NCBI GenBank assembly: GCA_034180005.1
Contig: JAXFPC010000064.1
Span: 1 to 56,147 of the forward strand
From: JAXFPC01 sp034180005
GTDB taxonomy: Bacteria > Bacillota > Negativicutes > Acidaminococcales > Acidaminococcaceae
Direction: 5' to 3'
DNA: 56,147 bases
Shown here: positions 31,959 to 39,345 of the stretch, piece after piece
Numbering within the stretch: position 1 is the first letter of the stretch
Layout of the letters: each line of letters opens with the position of its first letter
Position numbers and translations under genes: made by a program
Notes under the pieces: generated by a model
Database searches by the model: none
The model's input: only the letters and a program-made list of their open reading frames with translations
What the model was told of the DNA's origin: nothing

Positions 31959-33437
31959 TCAGAAATTATAGAAATAATAATGCACTCTAAAGGTGTGGTC
32001 ATCCTTTGCATGTTCTCTGGTGTAATCCAACTCCAAAGCCCAGCAGCAGAAACGATGCAGCCAGCGGAAATTCGTTTCGTACTGCTCCTTTTTGTCCAGA
32101 TCGTAACGGTTGACGACGGTAAAAGTATTCTTATCATCCAGATGGAACTGCAAACCGTTGCGCAATTCCTTGTTCATATCCGCCTGACCTATATCAAAAA
32201 GCTCGCTGGTACGCTTTTCTCTGTAATAACCCATCCATGTGCTCCACTTCGCGTCAAACTTATGGCGCAAAGTGGCATAATACATATTTGTGGAAACGGT
32301 ATCTCCCGTATAGCTTTCATTGACCCATTTTTTGCCCACGGTAAGATTAAGCGTAGTTTTATCGGAATTGAACAGGCGAATGGGATCGTGGTTCAAATAA
32401 ACGGCATACTCTTTGTGCCAGCTTTGGTACTTTGCATGCTCCTTCCTCCACAAACCGTATTCAAGATATCCGGAATATGTGAGAGGCAAGCCTGCGGCTA
32501 TACGGTGCGTCTTATAATCAAAACGCCAGGTGTTTTTCTTTTTGTACCAAATATCGTCATCTTCTTCCCAGCCGTATTTGTAAGAAAGACGGAAATTTTT
32601 AGCGTCATGTTCCGCTGAGTACATGGGTCTGAAGCCGGCTTTGGAATATTGTTTCAATTCCGCGTTGAACTCCGTCCTTGCCGATACCGGCAGGCTTACG
32701 TCCAGCTTGCCGTAAAAACCGTTACGCCTGCTGTCAAAGCCCAGGCGCGGCATAATGCGTGACTGCTTGCTTCCGTCCAGTCTGTTGATCCAAAGATCTT
32801 TGGAATAAATATGTTTACCCTTTACATAAACTTTAACGTTATGCGCCACTATCCTGTCTTTGGGATAAATCTCCACTGTTTTGGCAGATACGGAAAGACA
32901 GGGAGGGTGTTTTACCGCCGGGCAGCGACTGGATACAGCTCCCTGATCCAAAACTATCTTGCCGTTTTCGATAAAGGCGTGGTCGCCTTTGAAAAAGTCT
33001 TTTTCGCTCTTACCGCTGATTTCTTTCAGTTCGCCGTTTTTCGTATTAAAATTATAATGCGCCCATTTGCCGGTAACGGTACTTTGAGCGTCCGTCACGG
33101 TGCCGCCACGTTCCAACAGGATATCTCCCGTCTGCAGGTTGCCTTTGGCGTGAACTGTAGTAATCTTTTCCTTGCCCTGGATGACCACTACATTCCCTTT
33201 GGCTTCAAAATCCCCGCTCTCGCCGTCGTACTCCGCGTGATCGGCTGTCAATCTTATCGGCAGCGCCGCCGTGCTCTTTTTCGCCGAAGTCTCCGCCTGA
33301 TCGGCTTCGACAATCTCGACGTTCTCTTCCGTAAATCCCGCATAACGTTCTTCGCCTCTGTTGGTGAACTGCTGCTCCGCAAAAGCAGTGCCGCATAAAC
33401 TCATGGACACCAAAGCGATCAATAACGACTTATTCAT
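31959..33437 (-). CDS. Short LptD/OstA-like outer-membrane protein
   Basis: 492 residues from ATG 33437, chosen for AAGGAG seven bases upstream and a signal peptide (MNKSLLIALVSMSLCGTAFA). After a spacer, residues about 50-180 look like an OstA/LptA jellyroll (LTADHAEYDGESGDFEAKGNVVVIQGKE, GNLQTGDILLERGGT, THAFIENGKI-type strands). The rest is rich in alternating aromatic strands and ends in YYFYNF, the C-terminal Phe expected of an outer-membrane barrel. The protein is much shorter than typical LptD (about 750 or more), so it may be a compact LPS-export barrel or a paralogue. Head gene of the heptose operon, which supports an LPS role. Confidence 0.75.
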   Translation of the reverse strand: MNKSLLIALVSMSLCGTAFAEQQFTNRGEERYAGFTEENVEIVEADQAETSAKKSTAALPIRLTADHAEYDGESGDFEAKGNVVVIQGKEKITTVHAKGNLQTGDILLERGGTVTDAQSTVTGKWAHYNFNTKNGELKEISGKSEKDFFKGDHAFIENGKIVLDQGAVSSRCPAVKHPPCLSVSAKTVEIYPKDRIVAHNVKVYVKGKHIYSKDLWINRLDGSKQSRIMPRLGFDSRRNGFYGKLDVSLPVSARTEFNAELKQYSKAGFRPMYSAEHDAKNFRLSYKYGWEEDDDIWYKKKNTWRFDYKTHRIAAGLPLTYSGYLEYGLWRKEHAKYQSWHKEYAVYLNHDPIRLFNSDKTTLNLTVGKKWVNESYTGDTVSTNMYYATLRHKFDAKWSTWMGYYREKRTSELFDIGQADMNKELRNGLQFHLDDKNTFTVVNRYDLDKKEQYETNFRWLHRFCCWALELDYTREHAKDDHTFRVHYYFYNF

Positions 33438-33510
33438 AGCAACGCTCCTTATATGTAAATTGAATCCCTCCATCGCAAAAGGGATTTTATCGCCCACTGA
33501 ACCATTCAAC

Positions 33511-33540
33511 ATTATATCACAAAAAACAAACAGCTCACAA
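33511..33540 (-). promoter_or_regulatory. Promoter of the LPS core operon
   Basis: TTGTGA (33535-33540) and TATAAT (33511-33516) on the minus strand, 18-bp spacer. The -35 lies within the terminator stem of the preceding gene. Confidence 0.65.
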
Positions 33541-33557
33541 GTCTGTGAGCTGTTTGT
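33521..33557 (-). terminator. Terminator of the 33574-34497 gene
   Basis: 14-bp perfect stem ACAAACAGCTCACA (33526-33539) with its complement at 33544-33557; the minus strand then runs into U6 (A-run 33521-33526). Confidence 0.9.
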
Positions 33558-33573
33558 CGTATGCTGCAAATGT

Positions 33574-34497
33574 TTAGTTGTAGACAACTCCCTGAATCGC
33601 CGTTTCGCTCGTAGTCTGCACAAAAGTTTTCGCTCCCGGAGGAATAACCACTGATTTTCCCTTTACGAAAGCTCCGCCCACAATGCCTATGGGCCCGAGA
33701 ATGATCATGCCGCCGATAGATGCTCCTGCTGCTCCGGCATAACTTTTAGCCTCCTGCTTCGCCAAATCGCCTACGGTCACACCGATATCCGTGCCGTCAA
33801 CGGCGTAAACTTTCGTGAACTCAATGTCGATACGTCCGTCCTTGCCGAAGATTCCCGGCTGCACGACTTTTTTAACAGTTCCCACACCGGTAGCTCCTTT
33901 GGGAAGCACCAGTACGTCATTAACATAGAGGTTGTCGTCCACACGGAAACGCACTAAATCTCCCTGTCTGCTCATTTTAGTGCTCAGTTCGTCGGTGAAT
34001 TCAATTTTGAACACTACATCCTTAGGCAGAACAACTTCCTGCACGGGAATAGCTCCGCCGTCATACGAAGCCGTACGCAGCAAAGCGTCCAAACGTTGAC
34101 CCAAAGCGCCGTTTTGCACGGAGCCGTTGATCAATCTTTCCAAAGCTTCGATTCTTGTCTTGGCCGGTCCGCCGGACATGCTTTCATTCAAACGCCATTC
34201 CACCACATTCAAACGAGTGGAGAAAGAAGCCTCCGCTTTGGAGGAGCTGCCATGCAAATAATCATACATATTCTCCACACGATCCAGAATGGCATTGCTC
34301 GTCACGGTCCCGTAAACATCGTCCTCGATACTGTCCATGCGCTGTAGCAGCGACCCGTTCTGCTCCGTACCGTAAAGAATTTTTTCCATCGCGCCGACCT
34401 TGTCAGCAACAGGAACATTTACTTCAGCCGCAAAACCCGGCACCACCATAGTCACACAAAAAACAAAAGTCATCAGCATACTGAGTAAGCGTCTCAT
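33574..34497 (-). CDS. Secreted repeat protein with glycine-zipper C-terminus, function unknown
   Basis: 307 residues from ATG 34497 (GGAGG ten bases upstream; the longer frame includes this site). Signal peptide MRRLLSMLMTFVFCVTMVV... ending FAA. Residues 20-140 are three to four degenerate units of about 33 residues with a pattern like I-[LE]-x-x-[LV]-[YI]-G-x(3-5)-G-x-L-x-x-R-[ML]. Residues 150-245 are a beta-rich domain with PKDVVFKIEFTDELSTKM and LPKGATGVGTVKKV, suggestive of a beta-barrel or sandwich fold. Near the end a small-residue run, GAAGASIGGMIILGPIGIVGG, looks like a glycine zipper that could insert in a membrane. No named family is recognised. Monocistronic, between ompM and the LPS operon. 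Confidence 0.72.
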   Translation of the reverse strand: MRRLLSMLMTFVFCVTMVVPGFAAEVNVPVADKVGAMEKILYGTEQNGSLLQRMDSIEDDVYGTVTSNAILDRVENMYDYLHGSSSKAEASFSTRLNVVEWRLNESMSGGPAKTRIEALERLINGSVQNGALGQRLDALLRTASYDGGAIPVQEVVLPKDVVFKIEFTDELSTKMSRQGDLVRFRVDDNLYVNDVLVLPKGATGVGTVKKVVQPGIFGKDGRIDIEFTKVYAVDGTDIGVTVGDLAKQEAKSYAGAAGASIGGMIILGPIGIVGGAFVKGKSVVIPPGAKTFVQTTSETAIQGVVYN

Positions 34498-34589
34498 CGT
34501 CCTACCTCCGATCACGTTATTTGTTTAATTATACCACATATTGTAGCGGAGTGAAATAAATTTACAAAATGCCGCGGCTATCTGACAAC

Positions 34590-34624
34590 AAAAAAATTGA
34601 GGACTGCTTTGGCAGTCCTCAATT
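34590..34624 (-). terminator. Terminator of the first ompM gene
   Basis: 13-bp stem (34595-34607 with 34612-34624), TTTG loop, U run on the minus strand. Confidence 0.9.
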
Positions 34625-34645
34625 TGCGAAATAATCGTTATCCGA

Positions 34646-35809
34646 TTAAAAGAAGAAGTACAGTTCGTTGTAAAGAACTTTGCTGTCCAAATCCTCGGCT
34701 TTAGCTTCAGTATCGTAGTAGTTGAAGCTGTACTGAATGTTTTTAGCAAGAGTTACGTCAATACCGGCGTTCCAACCTTTGTAGCCGCCATCTTTGTCAA
34801 AAACATCACCGTCATGAGTAGGAGCGAGGAAAGCATTGGCCGGTTGATCGTAGTAACGGGCATGAATTCCCCAAGTGCCGGCTTCGGCAGGATCAGCTTC
34901 CTTATAGGACAGTCCTACAACATAACCGTCTTTGGAAACGCGATCGTCATATTTTTTAGCGCCCCACATGTACTCGTAAGAAAGGTTCAAGTCTTTGGCA
35001 ATATCGAAACCTACGCCAACATTGTAGATTTCCTGTTTGTAATCGTTATCTGCTTTAAAGTAGTTAGCATAAGCGTCCACAGCTCCGAAAGCAGCTTCAG
35101 CGCCGGCGATGTACACACGGCTCTTGTCTTCGATAGTAACGCCGTCCGCAGCTTTACCTGCTACGCCGAAAACTTTTACGTCTTTGCCGTAGGATACTTT
35201 TACGCCGTCCAAATCAATGTCCAGAATATTTCCAGAAGCGGTAGTTTCGTTGTAACGACCTGCCACAATGTCCAGACCGCCCAGACGACCTTCCAGATAA
35301 GCGCGTTTAAATTCAGTATCTTCGTTACCGCTGTTGTCTTTCAGATCCTGAGTGTTTTCAAGCATGCCGGTGTAAGACCAATCATCATTGATTCTGCCGT
35401 TGATCCACAGACGGGAACGCAACCCTGTTTGATAAGTTGCTCCTTCTGTTTCCAAGTAGTCATAGCGCAATTCGCCGGCAATTTTAACGTTGTCGGCTTT
35501 TTTCTCCAAAGCTGCTACGCGTACGCCCAGGTTGTCCAGCTCGTCAGCGAATTCAGCTGCCAAACGGTCAACGTTGGCGCCTTTTGCCATTGCTTTAGCA
35601 ACGATTTGAGCCATTTCATAACGGGTCATCAGTTTGTCGCCGCCGAAAGTTCCGTCAGGATAGCCTTCGATTACGCCGGCTGCTGCCAATTTGGAGATGC
35701 TGTCATAAGCCCAGTGACCTGCCGGTACGTCGGAGAACGGGTTAGCAGCGTAAGCGGATGCGGTTACGCCAAGAGCCATAGCCATGGCCAACACTAAAGA
35801 TTTTTTCAT
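34646..35809 (-). CDS. ompM: OmpM-type porin with N-terminal SLH domain (copy 1)
   Basis: 387-residue outer-membrane protein typical of Negativicutes. Signal peptide MKKSLVLAMAMALGVTASAYA; SLH domain (residues 22-75, NPFSDVPAGHWAYDSISKLA and VIEGYPDGTFGG) that tethers the outer membrane to peptidoglycan polyamine-type modification; a coiled-coil stretch (DRLAAEFADELDNLGVRVAALEKKA, 85-110); then a beta-barrel of aromatic strands ending in LYNELYFFF. Role: general porin plus envelope tether. The first 323 bp are almost identical to those of copy 2 at 37.9-38.2 kb, while the barrels differ strongly. Own promoter with a long leader. Confidence 0.93.
   Translation of the reverse strand: MKKSLVLAMAMALGVTASAYAANPFSDVPAGHWAYDSISKLAAAGVIEGYPDGTFGGDKLMTRYEMAQIVAKAMAKGANVDRLAAEFADELDNLGVRVAALEKKADNVKIAGELRYDYLETEGATYQTGLRSRLWINGRINDDWSYTGMLENTQDLKDNSGNEDTEFKRAYLEGRLGGLDIVAGRYNETTASGNILDIDLDGVKVSYGKDVKVFGVAGKAADGVTIEDKSRVYIAGAEAAFGAVDAYANYFKADNDYKQEIYNVGVGFDIAKDLNLSYEYMWGAKKYDDRVSKDGYVVGLSYKEADPAEAGTWGIHARYYDQPANAFLAPTHDGDVFDKDGGYKGWNAGIDVTLAKNIQYSFNYYDTEAKAEDLDSKVLYNELYFFF
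35487..35809 (-). repeat. Direct repeat, copy 1 (5' module of ompM)
   Basis: 323 bp aligning without gaps to 37923-38245 with about six mismatches by eye (98% identity), including synonymous sites. It covers the signal peptide, SLH domain and coiled coil. Confidence 0.95.
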
Positions 35810-35957
35810 GGTAGATACCTCCCAAAAATATTTCTCAGGGTTTCAAGCTTTTCCCGAAGTATCGCGCATGAAATAAGTGAAAAAGAGTTCCCACGTTTCC
35901 TCTTAATGTCCATTTCATTCCGCAAAACTTTCAAATAAAAGTAAAACCCTTGTCACG

Positions 35958-35986
35958 ATTCTAACACAATTAGTAACAAATTGCAA
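35958..35986 (-). promoter_or_regulatory. Promoter of ompM copy 1
   Basis: TTGCAA (35981-35986) and TAGAAT (35958-35963) on the minus strand, 17-bp spacer; leader of about 140 nt. Confidence 0.8.
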
Positions 35987-36287
35987 CTCTAAGTAAAAAG
36001 TATCTCCCGAAGCAGGGCGAACCCTTTTCCCGTCTTTTTTTGCTGACACAAGTTGCGCGACATCAACAGAACAGTTCTTGCATCCGCCGTGTTTTCAAAG
36101 GTGCTTATCGGAATTTTACAGCTTTCCCTGTCTTAATTACAATTTAAAATTTTTTTGCAGCCACTTCGTTCTTCTACCCAATCTGCTGCGTGTACAGTAA
36201 TTCCAACATATTTTTGTTACTACCGTATATATGGAGTTCGCCAAACCGCAGCATTTCAAGCAATGATTGCAAGTATCCGTCTTACAC
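35987..36287. other. Intergenic stretch with no recognised feature
   Basis: About 300 bp between the ompM1 promoter and the terminator of the next gene. AT-rich, with no convincing gene, RNA or repeat seen. Short open frames near 36155-36399 lack ribosome sites. Confidence 0.6.
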
Positions 36288-36324
36288 AAAAAAAATTTCC
36301 GACATTCCCGGAGGAATGTCGGAA
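36288..36324 (-). terminator. Terminator of the 36339-36887 gene
   Basis: 12-bp perfect stem TTCCGACATTCC (36297-36308) with its complement at 36313-36324, then a long U run on the minus strand (A-run 36288-36295). Confidence 0.9.
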
Positions 36325-36338
36325 CATGAAAGCAATGT

Positions 36339-36887
36339 TTATTTAGCGCTCAGAGCGCGATCCACTTCAAGACGAACGGCACGCTGCCACTCTTCGTGAA
36401 CCCAATCCCAACGGCTGGCAAGAGCGTCAGGAATTTCTTTATCGCTGTAGATTCTGTGTTTGGTCATTTTGCCGGTCAGATTGTTGTAAGAAACGCAATA
36501 GCCTTCCATAGTAAGCTTCAATCTGTCCTCTTCACTGGAACGGATAGGATGATCCTCCAACTTATCCAGCTGCATAGCAATAACTATGTCGGCGTTGCCC
36601 TCTACGGCAATGGCGCGCAGAGCTGCTTCATCCGGCAGCCCCATAGCGGGCGCGTGTTTAGCTGTCGCCGCGGACAAGGTGTCATTCTCCAGCAGCACGA
36701 AACCTCTCTTGGCATTGATAGAAGAAAGAGCCGCTTTAAAATACAGTTGGCTTACCAATTCGTCGCCGGCAACATTATTCACCACCGGAAGCAGAGCCAC
36801 GCCTGCCGCTTCGACAGAGCTGAAAGCGGGAACGCAGAAGCACAGGGCCATAATCGTCATCACACAGTAACGCAATAATTTTTTCAT
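36339..36887 (-). CDS. Secreted protein of unknown function (CsgG/TolB-N-like look)
   Basis: 182 residues from ATG 36887 (GGAGG upstream; the frame to 36926 lacks a site of its own). Signal peptide MKKLLRYCVMTIMALCFCVPAFSS. The mature part begins VALLPVVNNVAGDE and continues with an alternating helix/strand pattern (LISSINAKRGFVLLENDTL-like, ADIVIAMQLDKL), which resembles periplasmic CsgG- or TolB-N-like domains only loosely. No catalytic motif is seen. It sits between the two ompM genes with its own terminator, so recombination between those genes would delete it. Confidence 0.7.
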   Translation of the reverse strand: MKKLLRYCVMTIMALCFCVPAFSSVEAAGVALLPVVNNVAGDELVSQLYFKAALSSINAKRGFVLLENDTLSAATAKHAPAMGLPDEAALRAIAVEGNADIVIAMQLDKLEDHPIRSSEEDRLKLTMEGYCVSYNNLTGKMTKHRIYSDKEIPDALASRWDWVHEEWQRAVRLEVDRALSAK

Positions 36888-37014
36888 ATTTCCAATTCCT
36901 CCACTACAATTATTAAATGTCATCACGACCTCTTCATTTTACCATATTTCTAAAAAAAAATACAGCAAAAGAATTTTTCTGACATCGCCTAAGTTTACCG
37001 CAAGAATGGCATAT

Positions 37015-37041
37015 AAAAACAGGACAGCTTACGCTGTCCTG
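37015..37041 (-). terminator. Terminator of the second ompM gene
   Basis: 9-bp stem CAGGACAGC (37020-37028) with GCTGTCCTG (37033-37041), then TTTTTAT on the minus strand. Confidence 0.85.
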
Positions 37042-37072
37042 CTTATGTTTTTCCAATCCGCCGAGGCAGAAA

Positions 37073-38245
37073 TTAGAATGTGAATACTACTTGAGACCAC
37101 AGGGTCTTAGCTTTTTCATCGTTCTCTTTATCTTTCAGGTCATAGTACTCAACCTGACCTACGATGTTTTTAGCAACAGCGTAGTTAGCGCCTACCATGT
37201 AGCCTTTGAAGCCGTTGTCCAATTCAGTGTAGTTACCGTTCATGGTGTGCTCAAGGTAGGTAACATTAGCCTGATCGTAGTATTTAGCGAAGAGACCCCA
37301 AGAACCGGGTTTGGAAGCTTTAGCGCCTTTGAAGTCGGCGGAAACTACAAAACCGTCTTTGTCATCAACGTCAGCGTCGCTTCTCAGGTACATAGCGCCC
37401 AGTTTGAAGTCTTCGCCCAAACCGAAGCCGAGGTTTGCCTGCCAAACATTGTTGTCTTCAGCAGTATTTTTGCCGTCGAAGTTGTAGTAGCCGGCGCCGA
37501 AGTCAACTGCGCCCAATTTAGCGCCAACTTCGCCGAAGGTCAATCTTGCATCATATACTTCTTTTGCGTCTTTAGGAGTCAGTTTGTAGTGACCAACGGT
37601 CAGTTTCACGTCTTTGCCGTAAGCAGCTTTCACGCCGTCAGCGCGATGATCATAGAGATTGCCCTGAGCGATGGTCAGGTTGTTGCGGCCGGCTTCAACT
37701 TGTAAGCCGCCCAGTTTGCCGCTTACATAAGCGCGTTGGAACTCAGTTTTCTCTTCGCCATCATTGTCGGCAAAATCCTGAATGTTTTGCAGCATGCCGG
37801 TGTAAGACCAATCGTCGTTAACCTGGCCTTTGATCCACAGACGGGAACGCAGTTTGCTTGCATGACCGTCAAAATCGCCGGATTGATCAGCATAGTTGTA
37901 ACGAACTTGACCGGTGATTTTTACGTTGTCAGCTTTTTTCTCCAAAGCTGCTACGCGTACGCCCAAGTTGTCCAGCTCGTCAGCGAATTCAGCTGCCAAA
38001 CGGTCAACGTTAGCGCCTTTTGCCATTGCTTTAGCAACGATTTGAGCCATTTCATAACGGGTCATCAGTTTGTCGCCGCCGAAAGTTCCGTCAGGATAGC
38101 CTTCGATTACGCCAGCTGCTGCCAATTTGGAGATGCTGTCATAAGCCCAGTGACCTGCCGGTACGTCGGAGAACGGGTTAGCAGCGTAAGCGGATGCGGT
38201 TACGCCAAGAGCCATAGCCATTGCCAATACTAAAGATTTTTTCAT
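37073..38245 (-). CDS. ompM: OmpM-type porin with N-terminal SLH domain (copy 2)
   Basis: 390-residue paralogue of copy 1. The same signal peptide, SLH domain and coiled coil are followed by a different barrel rich in glycine and aromatic residues (for example LRSRLWIKGQVNDDWSYTGML and LGLGEDFKLGAMYLR-like strands), ending KTLWSQVVFTF. ATG 38245 is the start since GAGGAGG lies upstream; the frame extends to 38320 but that part is leader. Own promoter with a leader of about 160 nt. Expected to form a trimeric pore linked to peptidoglycan by the SLH domain. Confidence 0.93.
   Translation of the reverse strand: MKKSLVLAMAMALGVTASAYAANPFSDVPAGHWAYDSISKLAAAGVIEGYPDGTFGGDKLMTRYEMAQIVAKAMAKGANVDRLAAEFADELDNLGVRVAALEKKADNVKITGQVRYNYADQSGDFDGHASKLRSRLWIKGQVNDDWSYTGMLQNIQDFADNDGEEKTEFQRAYVSGKLGGLQVEAGRNNLTIAQGNLYDHRADGVKAAYGKDVKLTVGHYKLTPKDAKEVYDARLTFGEVGAKLGAVDFGAGYYNFDGKNTAEDNNVWQANLGFGLGEDFKLGAMYLRSDADVDDKDGFVVSADFKGAKASKPGSWGLFAKYYDQANVTYLEHTMNGNYTELDNGFKGYMVGANYAVAKNIVGQVEYYDLKDKENDEKAKTLWSQVVFTF
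37923..38245 (-). repeat. Direct repeat, copy 2 (5' module of ompM)
   Basis: Gap-free partner of 35487-35809 at a constant offset of 2436 bp, about 98% identical. Confidence 0.95.
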
Positions 38246-38410
38246 TTTTCTTTCCTCCTCAGGAAATTTATTTGGAAAAATCCCGCCGCGCAAAACCTCC
38301 TGCTCCGCCGACAACCGCAATACCGTTGAGAGTTACCTTGTTGCCTCTTACCATTTGCCGCAGCCGATCTTCACATAAGACCTGCACAACGCTCCTTTTC
38401 CATTGGCTTC

Positions 38411-38440
38411 ATTCTAGCACAGGATTTTTTTACTTGTCAA
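38411..38440 (-). promoter_or_regulatory. Promoter of ompM copy 2
   Basis: Perfect TTGACA (38435-38440) and TAGAAT (38411-38416) with a TGC extension, 18-bp spacer, minus strand. Confidence 0.85.
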
Positions 38441-38587
38441 ATATTTTTTGCCGATTTCTTTACATTTTACAAAAAGTCGCCATTTTTTTGCAACTTTGCG
38501 CAAAAGTGTTTCTTTATATCGCTGTGATACCGCCGGCGAGATTATGTTCCACGCAAAATCTTCATCAATTGTTTTCAGAAATGTTGC

Positions 38588-38617
38588 TTTACTTGCCTGA
38601 TTTAGTAACTATATAAT
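38588..38617 (+). promoter_or_regulatory. Promoter of the DUF3298 gene
   Basis: TATAAT at 38612-38617 with a weak TTTACT at 38588-38593, 18-bp spacer. The start codon is 50 bp downstream. Confidence 0.55.
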
Positions 38618-38666
38618 GTCAGGGTGCAGTAACAAAACTGTAGCAAAATTTACAAGGAGGACAGTC

Positions 38667-39305
38667 ATGAAAAAATTATTAACCGCACTCTTACTTTCTT
38701 TTACCATCGCCTCCACAGCCGCCGCAAGCTCACAGATCTCCGGAGCTGAACGGCAGGATGGCAAACTCACCATGAAATACCCTGTAGTGTCCCTGGAAAA
38801 CAAAAAAGCCGAGCAAAAAATCAACAAGCACATCGAAAAATCTCTCGTCAAATTTCAAAAGGACGCTAAAAAATCAGCGGGATTGATCGAAGGCGAAACT
38901 CATTATGTCGTACATTATAATGACGACAGACATTTAAGCTTTTCCATGATTCCCTACATCTACAACGGCGGCGCTCACGGCATGTATAATGAAAACGGTT
39001 ACGTTTTTGACGCCGCTACCGGCAAAAGGTTGAAATACACCGACTTTATTCCTGAATTACAGCTGGAGAAAGTTCGTAAAGCCATCGACATGGGTATGAT
39101 CAAAGTTTATTCCACCAATAGCGAAAAACCCTTGATGAACTTCGACACGTCCCTGCTGCAAAACATCAGCCCGAACTTCGTGCTAAAGAGCGCCAATACG
39201 GTGAAGCTTTTGTACCAGCCCTACGTCCTCGGTTCCTATGCCGACGGCGTGACCTGTCTGATGCTTGACAAAGCAACCGCAGAAAAAATTAACGCGCTAC
39301 CCTGA
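38667..39305 (+). CDS. Secreted DUF3298/DUF4163 (RsiV-like) protein
   Basis: 212 residues from ATG 38667 (AAGGAGG eight bases upstream). Signal peptide MKKLLTALLLSFTIASTAAA. Residues 25-105 fit DUF4163 (YPVVSLENKKAEQKINKHIE) and 105-205 fit DUF3298 (SFSMIPYIYNGGAHGMYNENGYVFDAATGKRL, with the GGAHG turn). This pair of domains makes up the extracytoplasmic part of RsiV and of some deacetylases, and binds lysozyme in RsiV; no transmembrane or anti-sigma part is present here. Function unknown, probably periplasmic. Confidence 0.85.
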   Translation: MKKLLTALLLSFTIASTAAASSQISGAERQDGKLTMKYPVVSLENKKAEQKINKHIEKSLVKFQKDAKKSAGLIEGETHYVVHYNDDRHLSFSMIPYIYNGGAHGMYNENGYVFDAATGKRLKYTDFIPELQLEKVRKAIDMGMIKVYSTNSEKPLMNFDTSLLQNISPNFVLKSANTVKLLYQPYVLGSYADGVTCLMLDKATAEKINALP

Positions 39306-39317
39306 TCGACAAAATTA

Positions 39318-39345
39318 AAATCCACGCTTACGCGTGGATTTTTTT
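39318..39345. terminator. Terminator of the DUF3298 gene, overlapping the end of the M20 gene
   Basis: 10-bp stem AAATCCACGC (39318-39327) with GCGTGGATTT (39332-39341), TTAC loop, T run on the plus strand; the T run meets the stop codon of the minus-strand M20 gene. Confidence 0.85.

Noticed and set aside
34814..35797. 327-codon plus-strand frame over ompM copy 1 (and a similar one at 37736-38233)
   Set aside because: Mirror frames of the porin genes; they resemble each other only because the genes share the repeated 5' module.
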